DNA from: JL08 sp963765555 | GTDB lineage: Bacteria > Pseudomonadota > Alphaproteobacteria > Rhodobacterales > Rhodobacteraceae | Length of the DNA stretch: 64,000 nt | Assembly (NCBI GenBank): GCA_963765555.1 | Contig: CAVXWX010000002.1 | Location: forward strand, 356,217-420,216 | Direction of reading: 5' to 3' | Part shown: positions 8,195-17,323 of the stretch, in pieces | Layout of the letters: each line of letters opens with the position of its first letter | How positions within the stretch are numbered: the stretch's first letter is position 1 | Made by a program: the position numbers and the translations under genes | The notes under the pieces: generated by a model | Database searches by the model: none | Seen by the model: the letters and a program-made list of their open reading frames with translations, nothing else | Told to the model about the DNA's origin: nothing

Positions 8195-8380
8195 ATGAAA
8201 GCGCAATCCAAATCCCAACAACAGGCCGCAGGCGCGGCGCTTTCGGCCAAACGCGGGGATACAAAGCCGTCTGATCTGCAGGGCGCTTCGAAAGAGATGT
8301 ATGACACTATGACAAAAGCCGAACTGGAAGAGATGGCGTCAACCAGTCATGATGAGCTGCCGGACCAGAAGACCGATTAA
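8195..8380 (+). CDS. DUF3008-family small protein
   Basis: 61 residues, start ATG at 8195 after a purine-rich AGGAGAGAGAG site. The pattern KSQQQAAGAALSAKRGD, followed by LQGASKEMYDTMTKAELEEMA, is that of DUF3008, small charged proteins of unknown role often near stress genes. Upstream there are GGAAC strings (8046, 8133) but no CGTT at the proper distance, so EcfG control is not supported. Upstream DNA also holds palindromic GGGAATTTCCC. Confidence 0.82.
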   Translation: MKAQSKSQQQAAGAALSAKRGDTKPSDLQGASKEMYDTMTKAELEEMASTSHDELPDQKTD

Positions 8381-8419
8381 AGGCGCGGTGGTCTTCCGTA
8401 GCGAAGCAGACGAACAGCA

Positions 8420-9364
8420 TCAATCGGCCGGAACGACCTTTAGCTGGCGCACGTCAGTTTGAAGTACCTGACCGTCGCGGATCAGCGAAACGCGGCTGTT
8501 ATAGGTGCCGACGGGCAACCCGTTATCAGGTGTACGGCGACCGGCTGCCAGAAAGTATTCTGCCTGATACTTGTCGAAATCCCAACCGCGGGAGTGTTCG
8601 AACCCATTTGGCCCGGTTATCGAAATCTGCACCCTGTCACCCGGCCGTTTGCCAAAGGCATACATCCACACCACCAATGCGGGCGTATTTGCCGTTTTGG
8701 TCGCGATATCCGGCATCCCTGCTTTAATCGCGTCAAATGTGGGTATTTCATGGAAAAACCCTGATTGCATGATCGCACTGTCAATGTAGGGAACCGATGA
8801 AGTCCACAACATGTCCTGAGCATCAGCGCCGCAGGCAGGCGAATTCTGGGGTGCAAACGGATCAAGCGATGTCTTGTCGTGGCGTATTTCGAAATGAAGA
8901 TGAGGGAACTGCGTCAGACCGCTTAATCCGATTTGCCCCAGTACCTGACCCGTCGAAACCTGTTGCCCCGACTGCACCTGAATGGTTCCCTTTTTCATGT
9001 GGCAGTATTGGGTCTGCCAGCCTTGCGGATGGTCGATTACCACACCATTCCCGCATTCGCGGCCTTCGATCGACTGGGCCTGATCTTCGGTGAAGATGAC
9101 ATCGTTCATGCCATCACGCATAGCCCGCACAACCCCGTCAGCAGCGGCGGTCACATTTGTGCCTGCAGCCATCGCCTGCAGGTTTAAAACCCTGATGTCG
9201 GTTCCGTCATGGCCGTCATACGTTAGCTGATGGCATCGAAAATCGCGGGTGTTTTCGCTTGGGTCATGATCGAAATAATTCTGGATGAAACATGTTTTAC
9301 CCAAGGTGCAGTCTACCGGAAAATCAAAGCTGTCCGCATCAGCAGGCAAGACGGACGTCGCCAA
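8420..9364 (-). CDS. M23/LytM-type peptidase-like exported protein, N-terminus uncertain
   Basis: Periplasmic zinc endopeptidase fold (peptidoglycan hydrolase or polymer-binding LytM protein). Zinc ligand motifs are visible: HDGTD (H-x3-D) and PHLHFEIRH (H-x-H), with the LytM core GQQVSTGQVLGQIGLSG. The C-terminal ~130 residues are beta-rich and unassigned. The start is a problem. Upstream of the possible TTG at 9364 the frame reads a typical signal-peptide core (SILSACAVLATSVLPADA) until a TAG at 9398-9400. An ATG at 9421-9423, overlapping the preceding sulfotransferase stop, would give a normal signal peptide if one base were added near 9397. I therefore suspect a small indel rather than a TTG start. 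Confidence 0.8.
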   Translation of the reverse strand: MATSVLPADADSFDFPVDCTLGKTCFIQNYFDHDPSENTRDFRCHQLTYDGHDGTDIRVLNLQAMAAGTNVTAAADGVVRAMRDGMNDVIFTEDQAQSIEGRECGNGVVIDHPQGWQTQYCHMKKGTIQVQSGQQVSTGQVLGQIGLSGLTQFPHLHFEIRHDKTSLDPFAPQNSPACGADAQDMLWTSSVPYIDSAIMQSGFFHEIPTFDAIKAGMPDIATKTANTPALVVWMYAFGKRPGDRVQISITGPNGFEHSRGWDFDKYQAEYFLAAGRRTPDNGLPVGTYNSRVSLIRDGQVLQTDVRQLKVVPAD

Positions 9365-9412
9365 AACCGCACAAGCCGACAGGATTGACGCACCGATCTA
9401 GACTGGTGGCTG

Positions 9413-10196
9413 TCAGGTCTCATGCGATTTGCCGAATTGTTCGCGCCGTTTGCTAACAATTTCCTTGCGGCAAAACCGGAACAGGGCCAGGTCGAGTTTT
9501 GAACGTGCCTTGATCGCTGCCAACTCTGCGTCTGCAATCGTGTTTCGGCTTAAACCACGCTTTGAAACATTTACTTTGCGTGCACCGACAAGAGTCGCCC
9601 AGTCCGGAAAAAACCCGCATGGATCTGAGCGCTTCTGGCAATGCATCTGCCAATCCGATTTCGATCGTGCCATTCTCAATCAGCTCTATAGCAGCGTCCA
9701 GATCCTTGCGCGTTACAGGTTCGGCCATCGGTTTGCCGCACAGGTAACGGACCTGCAAATTGTCCAGTTCGAAATTGTTTTTCTCTTCAAGAAACTTGAG
9801 CAGCGATACAGGGCGGTCCTTGAAGCGCGTAAAATTGTTCATGGCGTGATTGTAATAGGATATCAGCCGATCAATCGGGTTCCGCACAAGAGTTGAATAC
9901 TGGGCGCTGTCCCCGAAAAGAGCGTGGAACGTATAAAAGTCTTCGTGACCGATCACGAAAGACCGCGTTTTGAATGCCCGAACTTCGCGGTCCGATTTTT
10001 TGGACAAGGTCGTGTAGGGGGCCGACCCGTATGAATAGCCGACATCGCCGAATTTGTTGATCAGGATGTTTCGAATGAACGTTCCGGCGGTTTTGGGAAT
10101 GTGGATGTATACTTCGGTTTTGGGTGCTTCAACGGGTGGCTGAATGTCTGTTTGCCCTGTCGTTGCCGGTGGGGAAGCAAGAGGTTTCAGGATCAT
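9413..10196 (-). pseudogene. Sulfotransferase-family protein, frameshifted at a homopolymer
   Basis: PAPS-dependent sulfotransferase, probably decorating the cell-surface polysaccharide. The 5'-phosphosulfate loop is VYIHIPKTAGTFIRN and the 3'-phosphate region is YSTLVRNPIDRLISYYNH. From the ATG at 10196 (ATGA overlap with the upstream gene) the frame is good for ~190 residues to ALRSMRVF. It then continues in another frame as PDWATLVGARKVNVSKRG, followed by LSRNTIADAELAAIK, ending at 9413. The switch coincides with six A (plus strand 9608-9613); removing one base restores the whole protein (~260 residues). Homopolymer slippage or a sequencing error is the simplest explanation. Confidence 0.78.
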
Positions 10197-10618
10197 ATCA
10201 GGCCTCGCATAAATGCGGCACGCTTCCATCCAATCAGCACTTCACCACCGAAGGGTCGGGAAATTAGCTGTTCTTCCAGTTCCTTCGCTTCCTCGTCATT
10301 CAACAACCCCATCAAACGCGTCACGTCCGACATATTGAACATTCCACGATAGACGCCGTCCAGTTTAATGATCGGCAGCCCCATGTTCAGCAGGATCGCA
10401 GCATTTTGATGTATTTGGCTATGCTGGCGAAAGTTTTCCAACATCCGGGATGCAACCGTTTCGCGAAATCCGTTCAGATCTCTGTCAGAGACTTTTCTGA
10501 CGCTGTCCAAAAAGGCTGCCCTTAGATCGGTGAATGAATCAACGTAGATACGGGTGCGTACGATTTCGTTTTGCGCCGTATTTTCAATTTTCAAATCCAG
10601 AGTTTCAAACGGGTCCAC
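10193..10618 (-). CDS. Unrecognised 141-residue protein coupled to a sulfotransferase
   Basis: I do not recognise this family. The start is GTG at 10618. The protein is soluble and mostly helical by composition, with charged stretches (FRETVASRMLENFRQHSQ and LLNDEEAKELEEQLISRP), no signal peptide and no transmembrane segment. Its stop overlaps the sulfotransferase start (ATGA at 10193-10196), implying translational coupling. It sits inside the polysaccharide cluster, so a role in the same modification step is a guess from context only. Confidence 0.6.
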   Translation of the reverse strand: MDPFETLDLKIENTAQNEIVRTRIYVDSFTDLRAAFLDSVRKVSDRDLNGFRETVASRMLENFRQHSQIHQNAAILLNMGLPIIKLDGVYRGMFNMSDVTRLMGLLNDEEAKELEEQLISRPFGGEVLIGWKRAAFMRGLI

Positions 10619-10632
10619 TGTATGAATTTCGC

Positions 10633-11499
10633 TTAGCGTTTCGAATTGTTCGCTGAAAAGTTAAACAGTTTTGCGGGTGTCAGATCGCCCTTGCGCACTA
10701 GGGAAATATACTCGTCTAACTGTTTCGTGTCCGCATCGCGCAACAGGCTGGCGTAGCGTGCGGAATTATACAGCGCCTGAAAATGTCGCTGCGATGTCAC
10801 CACTGACTTGAGCGTTTTTGACAGCCCCATTTCGCCTTTTTTAATCACAACCGGGCGCACATCGGTCAGGCGAAATTTTTTCCAGTATGTTTGAAACTTG
10901 CGGTGCTGAAGGACCGATTGTGCCATGGAAATGCAAAACGATCCCAGATGGTAATTGATTTCGTAATTCTCTGTGGATCCCAGAACCTCACGGTCGGTTT
11001 CGAACATGTCCGCCAGAAACCGGGGCATCCGGTCTTCGCAGAAAAACACAGAATTGTTGACCATCAGCAGACGTGCGCATTGATCCTGCCAGCCCTGTTC
11101 GAACAGATGTAGAAAACCGGCCTTGTAGCTTCCGAAATCGCGCCCGTAATTGGGGCGCTCGATATAGGTATCCACCAAATGTGACACCGCACCGGGATCA
11201 CGCAGCTTTTGCGTGTTGACGGCCAATACGTAAAGCCCAAAGGATTTTGCGGCTTCCAACAGTCTGATTGCATCGGGCCGCAATTCGCCTTTTTGGTACA
11301 GCGCCAACAGCAATATGTTTTCGCCGCCATAGGGCCGGTTCACATGGGTGCGCGCCTTTTTTGTGCCAACCCTGATCCGGTCGATTTCCGATTTGACGGT
11401 CAGGTAGATCATCACGCCGGGCTGGGCCAACAGGGACACAACATTGTCCAGCAGACGGGTCAGTAGACCTCTGGTGGGTTCTCGGGATGTCTTTGCCAT
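10633..11499 (-). CDS. RgpF/rhamnan-synthesis F-like protein
   Basis: 288 residues resembling the RgpF family (rhamnan synthesis protein F), a glycosyltransferase-associated family of cell-wall and O-antigen loci. Supporting features are the pattern NILLLALYQKGELRPDAIRL near the start, RPNYGRDFGSYKAGFLHLF in the middle and LLMVNNSVFF, all typical of the family core, where a polymer chain is traced back by a partner domain. No membrane segment. Lies between a family-2 glycosyltransferase and the 141-residue unknown gene on the same strand. Confidence 0.75.
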   Translation of the reverse strand: MAKTSREPTRGLLTRLLDNVVSLLAQPGVMIYLTVKSEIDRIRVGTKKARTHVNRPYGGENILLLALYQKGELRPDAIRLLEAAKSFGLYVLAVNTQKLRDPGAVSHLVDTYIERPNYGRDFGSYKAGFLHLFEQGWQDQCARLLMVNNSVFFCEDRMPRFLADMFETDREVLGSTENYEINYHLGSFCISMAQSVLQHRKFQTYWKKFRLTDVRPVVIKKGEMGLSKTLKSVVTSQRHFQALYNSARYASLLRDADTKQLDEYISLVRKGDLTPAKLFNFSANNSKR

Positions 11500-11505
11500 G
11501 GCAGG

Positions 11506-12267
11506 TTACTTTTGAACCCGCGCGCGCGCACGGTTGGGTAAAGGACGCGACATGCCGTGCCATTGCGATATCCGATTGCCCATCCGGGGCGGCCTGCCGG
11601 TTGCCAGAACAGACAGGAACAGACTGAAGTCACTGAATGCAGCGCCAAGATTTGCGTATTTCTTGCCTTCACGACAAACGCCCGGTGCAATCATCGGCAC
11701 CTCTTTTACCGTGAACCCGGCAAGGCAAAGGCGGTAAAGAACCGTGGTTTCAACCGCGTAACCTTGTGACAGTCCGGCATTCAGCACCGCCCGCAGCGCC
11801 GCCGCAGAAAAAATCCGCATGCCCGATTGTGTATCTTCGATCGAAACGCCCAACGTCTTGGACAATCGGGCAGAAATGATTGCATTTCTGGAACGCCTGA
11901 ATGCGTTGTACTCCCCAAAAAAGGGCGCGCGCGATAACGATACCATTCCGGTGTCGCGGCATTGATCGAATGCTTCCAGAAAATTGATGGGGTCGTGTTC
12001 ACCGTCCCCGTCGATCGTCGCGACAAAATCGGCCCCGCGATCCAGACAGTAGCGAAAGCCGGTTTCAAGGGCACGGCCTTTGCCTTGGTTCACGTCGTGG
12101 CGCAAAACAACGACATTTTCACGTTCGTGGTTGCCCGCCGCAATCTTTGATCCGTCGTCGACAACGACAACAAGATCGAACATATCCGAAAGTGTCAGGC
12201 AAACATCTCGCCACGCTGCGCTCTCGTTGAAAATCGGGCATACCACTGCCCTCAATTGAGTACTCAT
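11506..12267 (-). CDS. Family 2 glycosyltransferase (DPM1/DPG synthase-like)
   Basis: GT-A fold glycosyltransferase of ~253 residues. N-terminal strand RAVVCPIFNESAAW, nucleotide-binding VVVVDDGS, and metal-binding DGDGEHDP. The acceptor region contains EDTQSGMRIFSAAALRAV, typical of dolichyl- or undecaprenyl-phosphate sugar transferases. No C-terminal membrane segments are present, so it acts as a soluble or peripheral cytoplasmic enzyme. ATG at 12267 (MSTQLRAVV) was chosen over a more distal start. Part of the minus-strand polysaccharide operon. Confidence 0.85.
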   Translation of the reverse strand: MSTQLRAVVCPIFNESAAWRDVCLTLSDMFDLVVVVDDGSKIAAGNHERENVVVLRHDVNQGKGRALETGFRYCLDRGADFVATIDGDGEHDPINFLEAFDQCRDTGMVSLSRAPFFGEYNAFRRSRNAIISARLSKTLGVSIEDTQSGMRIFSAAALRAVLNAGLSQGYAVETTVLYRLCLAGFTVKEVPMIAPGVCREGKKYANLGAAFSDFSLFLSVLATGRPPRMGNRISQWHGMSRPLPNRARARVQK

Positions 12268-12356
12268 TTCTGATCTTGACCCCCCGGCTTTAATCGAAAT
12301 CAATTTAAAAAAGTTTAGTCTTGGTCGTCTCGAAATTCCTCAAAATGTTCTGTGTG

Positions 12357-13409
12357 TCACAATCGGTTCAGCACGGTCGCCAACAAAAGCCCCGCATTTC
12401 CAAGCCGTGTCTGATGCCGGACATTGCTGCGCATGACAGTCTTGATGCGCACGGGCAGGGATGCCTTTTTTGCAAAGCCGAATGTATCAAGAACCTTGCG
12501 GCTTTCCGGAGTCAGCACATCGCGGCACGCGTTCAATGCGGTAAGGTTGCTGTCGTTCCACTTCTTGAACTGGCCGGACAAAACCATACCCAAGCGCTGA
12601 AGCGTCGCGATCAGCGTGTGCGCCGATCCGATGACGTTGGCATCGTGTTGCCGGTATAGCACCATCGGTTCTCTGTCATAAATCACTTGTCCGCCCGCAC
12701 CGGATACAACCTGATACGCCCACCAGTCGTGCGACGGGATGTCCGTGACGCCGAAACTGGCCCTTTGAATAAGCCGTAATGCCGCATTGTTCATGATCAT
12801 CGTATTGCCGCCGCCAATGTTCTGAACAATTGCATTTGAAAACGCAGGCTGGTGTTGGAACTGGTAAGACGGGCGGATTTTTCTCAATTTGGGGCCGCAA
12901 ATCCACGTGCGACCGCAATAAATCGCAGGCACGTCTTTCTCTACAGTGCGAAGCTGCCCAATTCCGTGTTCCAATTTCTGCGGCAGCCACGCGTCATCCT
13001 GATCTGAAAAGGCAACAAAAGGGCTGGACGGTTCCGCGCGCCGGACCAAATGCATAAAATTGGCCGCGAACCCCGCATTCGGCCCGTCGATCAACACAAC
13101 AGAACGGTTTTTTTCGGCGCGGGCAAAACACTGCACTAGCGCGCGCCCGCCATCTTTGGATGCATCATCGCTGACGATAAGGCTCCAATCGCTATGTGTT
13201 TGATTTTTAATGCTATAAAGTTGATCTGACAGGTATTTTTCACCATCGCGCAAAGCCAAAAGCACCACCACATGGTCGGGGTTTTTCTTGCGCGCTTTCA
13301 GATTGCGCAAATGATCTTTCCGAAGGTCCTTCGTCGGGCCATTTGCCCCGCCTCTTTTAGAGAAAAAGACCGGTTTTAATTCAGATTTATTTGTATTCTG
13401 TATATTCAT
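12357..13409 (-). CDS. Family 2 glycosyltransferase (rhamnosyltransferase-like)
   Basis: 350 residues with a basic N-terminal leader of ~45 residues, then the GT-A core: VVVLLALRDGEKYLSDQL, SLIVSDDASKDGG and AFSDQDDAWLPQKL (DxD-type metal site DQDD), HDWWAYQVVSGAGGQVIYD. This pattern is that of rhamnosyltransferase-like enzymes of O-antigen and capsule synthesis. It precedes the glycosyltransferase at 11506 in the same direction and follows the exporter permease. Specificity cannot be read from sequence. Confidence 0.85.
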   Translation of the reverse strand: MNIQNTNKSELKPVFFSKRGGANGPTKDLRKDHLRNLKARKKNPDHVVVLLALRDGEKYLSDQLYSIKNQTHSDWSLIVSDDASKDGGRALVQCFARAEKNRSVVLIDGPNAGFAANFMHLVRRAEPSSPFVAFSDQDDAWLPQKLEHGIGQLRTVEKDVPAIYCGRTWICGPKLRKIRPSYQFQHQPAFSNAIVQNIGGGNTMIMNNAALRLIQRASFGVTDIPSHDWWAYQVVSGAGGQVIYDREPMVLYRQHDANVIGSAHTLIATLQRLGMVLSGQFKKWNDSNLTALNACRDVLTPESRKVLDTFGFAKKASLPVRIKTVMRSNVRHQTRLGNAGLLLATVLNRL

Positions 13410-13420
13410 TTTTATAACCG

Positions 13421-14218
13421 CTAATCATTAACAACTTCACGATACCGTGACTTCAAAATCAATAGACCAAAGGCCAAAGTTATTAATCCAATTCCATACA
13501 CAAAAACAGGATCAACATAATTGGCATCATAGGACGCATAAATACCGCTGCGCATTTCACCTGTTATATGAAATATGGGGTTGTACCAAAGCACGTCTTG
13601 ATAAATTCCGGGAATGCTTTCAAATAAAAAGAATATGCCTGAAACAATAACGAGAGGGCGCGTTACAATTTGCCATAAACGTTCGTAAACAGGAAACGCA
13701 GTAAACAGATAGCAATTCAATGCCCCGAACCCCAGCGCAAGAATTGCCGCCATGCCCAAAGCGTTCGCAACCACCAGAATTTCGATGTTCGGACGCAATC
13801 CAAAGGCAATGATGATGCCTGGAATAACCGCGAGGAAAACCATCAGATGGGTCAGCGCATTCAGTAAAAACCGCGCCAGAAGAACATCGACCATGGTTAC
13901 AGACGGATAGGCCAGAAGCGGGCGGGAGAATTTGATTGCTGTCGCTAATTTGTTGTTAACATCCAGAAACAGCATAAACGGCAGGTACGCCGACGCATAA
14001 AACAGCGGAAAATTGTCACCCAGCGGCGGCGATCTGAAGGCTATCGAAAACACAAAAGACAGCAATGCGATCGCGGCCACCGGTTCTACAATTGCCCAGA
14101 TATACCCCCCCGGGGACCGGCCGTAGGTTGTGACCATTTCGCGCAACATCAAAGCAACTATTGTCCTTGGTGTCGCAACCGATCTGACGCCTGAATATGG
14201 CGTTGAGGCAGCTAACAT
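13421..14218 (-). CDS. Polysaccharide ABC exporter permease (KpsM-like)
   Basis: 265-residue ABC-2 type integral membrane protein with about six hydrophobic segments, including YIWAIVEPVAAIALLSFVF, FMLFLDV and ILALGFGALNCYLF. It has the ABC-2 signature GGYIWAIVEP near the N-terminus. This is the membrane channel for ATP-driven export of capsule- or O-antigen-type polysaccharide. The matching ATPase and the KpsE-like protein lie across the divergent promoter region (14313-16229). Confidence 0.88.
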   Translation of the reverse strand: MLAASTPYSGVRSVATPRTIVALMLREMVTTYGRSPGGYIWAIVEPVAAIALLSFVFSIAFRSPPLGDNFPLFYASAYLPFMLFLDVNNKLATAIKFSRPLLAYPSVTMVDVLLARFLLNALTHLMVFLAVIPGIIIAFGLRPNIEILVVANALGMAAILALGFGALNCYLFTAFPVYERLWQIVTRPLVIVSGIFFLFESIPGIYQDVLWYNPIFHITGEMRSGIYASYDANYVDPVFVYGIGLITLAFGLLILKSRYREVVND

Positions 14219-14312
14219 ATATCCGCTCCAAGGCTGGATTTATAATCGTTAATCGTTTAACCTTTAGAGGTATTTAAACAGGTTTTTTGTTTCTAAGCAA
14301 AGGATAAGGCGC

Positions 14313-15515
14313 TTGGGCGAGGTTATTTCTTCAAATGCCGGCGTGTCAGACAATGAAAAGCTGCCTCCACAACGCCGATTAAACGTTGTTGCACAGCCGG
14401 CACTTCGTGCACATGCGAAAAAGCGCCATTGGGGGCTGTTATTTAGCTTTCTGATTCTTGTTATTATTCCACTGATGGTGTCGGCGGCGTATTTATATTT
14501 GCGTGCTGTTGATCAATACGAATCAGTCGTCGGTTTTTCCGTTCGGGCCGAGGAAGTAAGCTCACCGATTGAATTGCTGGGCGGGATTGCGGGTTTTTCC
14601 GGTTCCAGTTCTTCGGACACAGATATTTTATACGAATACATCCAAAGTCAGGAACTGGTTCAACTGGTCGATGATCGGCTGAACCTGCGGGATATCTACG
14701 CCGGCAGCCCGGACGATCCGGTGTTTTCATTTGATCCGGATGGAACACTGGAAGACCTGCGCGATTACTGGGCGCGCATGACCGACGTGGATTACGACAG
14801 TGGTACGGGTCTGATTGAATTTCAGGTGCGGGCGTTCACCCCTGAAGACGCCCAGAATATTGCGAAAACCGTGTTTGCACAAAGTTCCGAGATCGTGAAC
14901 GATTTGTCTTCCATCGCACGACAGGATGCCATTCGCTATGCGCAGGAAGATCTTGAGATTTCGATTGATAGGTTAAAGCAGGCCCGCGAAGCCATGACCA
15001 GTTTTCGCGCAAAATCCCAGATTGTTGATCCGTCTGAAGATATCCAAAGTCAAATGGGATTGATCGGATCGCTGCAGGAACAATTGGCCGAAGCGCTGAT
15101 TACACTTCAGTTACTTCGCCAAACCACGACGGATAATGACACGCGCATAGAATACGCAACAAAACGTATCAATGTGATCGAAGGGTTGATTGCAGAACAG
15201 CGTCAGAAATTCGGATTGGGCGGCGATGACGCGTTGGGTAACGACTTTGTCACCGTAATCGCCGAATTCGAAGGGCTAAGTGTTGATCAGGAATTTGCCG
15301 AAGAAGCGTATATTACATCTTTGGCGTCTTTTTATGCGGCCCAGGCCGAAGCGCAAAGAAAGAGCAGGTATCTTGCTGCCTACATTCAGCCGACTTTGGC
15401 GCAAGAGGCGGAATATCCGAGACGTGAAATATTGCTGGCCACGATCGCCCTGTTTTTGCTGGTCGGTTGGTCGATCATGGCCTTGGTCTACTACAGTGTT
15501 CGCGACCGCAGGTAA
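14313..15515 (+). CDS. KpsE-like polysaccharide export inner-membrane/periplasmic protein
   Basis: 400 residues, start TTG at 14313 (AAGGATAAGG in front; no ATG is available upstream or before the first membrane segment). Architecture is that of KpsE/PCP-3 proteins: cytoplasmic tail, transmembrane helix at ~43-65, long periplasmic coiled coil (~205-300), second transmembrane helix at ~370-392. Such proteins link the ABC exporter to the outer-membrane polysaccharide channel. No outer-membrane KpsD/Wza homologue is in the window. The stop is four bases before the ATPase start. Confidence 0.82.
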   Translation: MGEVISSNAGVSDNEKLPPQRRLNVVAQPALRAHAKKRHWGLLFSFLILVIIPLMVSAAYLYLRAVDQYESVVGFSVRAEEVSSPIELLGGIAGFSGSSSSDTDILYEYIQSQELVQLVDDRLNLRDIYAGSPDDPVFSFDPDGTLEDLRDYWARMTDVDYDSGTGLIEFQVRAFTPEDAQNIAKTVFAQSSEIVNDLSSIARQDAIRYAQEDLEISIDRLKQAREAMTSFRAKSQIVDPSEDIQSQMGLIGSLQEQLAEALITLQLLRQTTTDNDTRIEYATKRINVIEGLIAEQRQKFGLGGDDALGNDFVTVIAEFEGLSVDQEFAEEAYITSLASFYAAQAEAQRKSRYLAAYIQPTLAQEAEYPRREILLATIALFLLVGWSIMALVYYSVRDRR

Positions 15516-15518
15516 GCC

Positions 15519-16229
15519 ATGATTGTGCTCAGGGATTTGTGCAAAACCTACGTTGTTCAGGGGGTGCCACATGTCACGGCTAATCGTATTAATGCCGTGT
15601 TTCCATCCCGAAAATCCGTTGCCCTGCTGGGCCGAAACGGGGCCGGAAAATCCAGCTTGCTGCGTATGATCGCCGGTACGATGAACCCCACATCGGGGAG
15701 CGTCACAAGCACGGGTTCCATTTCCTGGCCGGTCGGATTTGCCGGCAGTTTCCACGGTGATTTGTCGGGCGCGCAAAACGCCAAATTCATTGCGCGCATC
15801 TATGGCGTGGACACCGACAGCCTGACGGAGTTTGTTCAGGATTTCGCCGAGTTGGGCAAACATTTCCATCTGCCGTTGCGTACATATTCGTCGGGGATGC
15901 GGGCGCGACTGGCCTTTGGTGTTTCGATGGGGATCAAGTTTGATACCTATCTGGTGGACGAGGTGACAAGCGTTGGCGACGCCGCATTTCGTTCAAAAAG
16001 CGAGACTTTGTTTCAGGACCGGATGCAAAACAGTGGGGCAGTCGTCGTGTCCCACTCGATGGATTTGTTGCGACGCGTGTGTACAAGCGGCGCGGTTCTG
16101 GAAGATGGCCGTCTTGAAATGTTTGAGGATATCGATGATGCGATTGCCCAGCATCAGGAAAACATGCGTGTTCTTGGTATGATGCGCAGACGGAATGACG
16201 CGCAAGAGTTATTTCACGGAGCACAGTAG
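15519..16229 (+). CDS. Polysaccharide ABC exporter ATPase (KpsT-like)
   Basis: 236 residues, one nucleotide-binding domain: Walker A LLGRNGAGKSSLLRM, a Q-loop region around ISWPVGFAGSFHGDLSG (the FHxDLSG-like segment is typical of polysaccharide exporters), signature YSSGMRARLAFGVSMG, Walker B YLVDE, switch His in VVSHS. Pairs with the permease at 13421. Located directly behind the KpsE-like gene, so the exporter is complete apart from outer-membrane components. Confidence 0.92.
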   Translation: MIVLRDLCKTYVVQGVPHVTANRINAVFPSRKSVALLGRNGAGKSSLLRMIAGTMNPTSGSVTSTGSISWPVGFAGSFHGDLSGAQNAKFIARIYGVDTDSLTEFVQDFAELGKHFHLPLRTYSSGMRARLAFGVSMGIKFDTYLVDEVTSVGDAAFRSKSETLFQDRMQNSGAVVVSHSMDLLRRVCTSGAVLEDGRLEMFEDIDDAIAQHQENMRVLGMMRRRNDAQELFHGAQ

Positions 16230-16238
16230 GGGTGGGTC

Positions 16239-17323
16239 ATGTCTGATCTTATATGCCATGTTCATGTGGGCATGCCGAAAACCGGTACAACTTCAATCCA
16301 AAAGACACTGTCTACTGTGCAGGATCAGCCAACACAGTATCTCCCGCTTAAAGGCGCCAACCATTCTTTGATTTTTGCCAACCTGTTCGAAGCAAAACCA
16401 TGGCTGCACCGCGACATGTCTACATGGGTCACACCCAAGACACACGTTCTTGGTGATCCGAAAGAGGCTGGAAAAGACGCTAAGAAAATTGCTGGAAGAG
16501 GCCGAACAAGACCAGTTTGTGAGGGCTGTCGTTTTTTCCGGAGAACGATTGGGCAAGCGAAAAGCTGCTGATCTCGAAGCGATGCGAACGTTCCGATTTC
16601 TTTTTTCGCCCTCTTGTTCGGATTTCCGAATTTACGGCTATATTCGTCCCGTTTCTGGCCGATTTCATTGCAAGCGCCTTCCAGCAACGCATCAAAGTCT
16701 GGGGCAATGCCGGATATTGATGAAAGTGTGAACTTTCCGCGATACCGGATCCAACTTCGAAAAATTTGATCATGTGTTCGGGCATCCAACGTTTCGTTGC
16801 GCCGATTTGCGCGGGCGGATTTGATCGAAGGAGATGTCGTCCGGGATTTGGCGTCGCAAATCGGGATGGATTTGACGGGTCATTCGACACAAGCATTCTA
16901 ACGAAAGCTTTAGCCTGGAAGCGGTTGCACTTTCTGTTTGCAATCCGGCGGTCGGAATACGTGCCAGACAAGCGTTCGCGATGTTGCTGTCGCCGGATGG
17001 TCTCGTCAGCAACTATTTTGTCGAAAATTAAAGGCGGCAAGCTGGCATTTGATCCATCGTTTGCCTTGCGCTGACGCCGACAGAAACGCGAAGGATATTG
17101 ACTGGGTCGAAAACAGGATTGGGGCGAGCGTAACGGACATGCGCGCCCTCTTCGGGAAAGTCCGATCCGCAACAATCAGGATCTTCTGGATATTGCGGCA
17201 GACGTCGATCTACTTGCTTGAAGCGACTTGGAAGATGACCCGGTTTTCCTGAGTGCTGAATTCACCCTGACAGACATGAAACGGTGGGTACAACAGGGAT
17301 TGAAAACGGGACAATCGATTTAG
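16239..17323 (+). pseudogene. Decayed sulfotransferase gene
   Basis: Begins well (ATG at 16239; CHVHVGMPKTGTTSIQKTL is the PAPS-binding loop), but similarity then jumps among all three frames. Pieces recognised are LRKLLEEAEQDQFVRAVVFS with DFRIYGYIRP, then FIASAFQQRIK, then MPDIDESVNFPRYRIQLRKF, then RADLIEGDVVRDLASQIGMD. It ends with LTDMKRWVQQGLKTGQSI and TAG at 17321. At least four frame changes are needed, so this is true gene decay and not a single sequence error. It follows the exporter ATPase by 9 bases and converges on an intact relative at 17320-18345. Confidence 0.82.
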
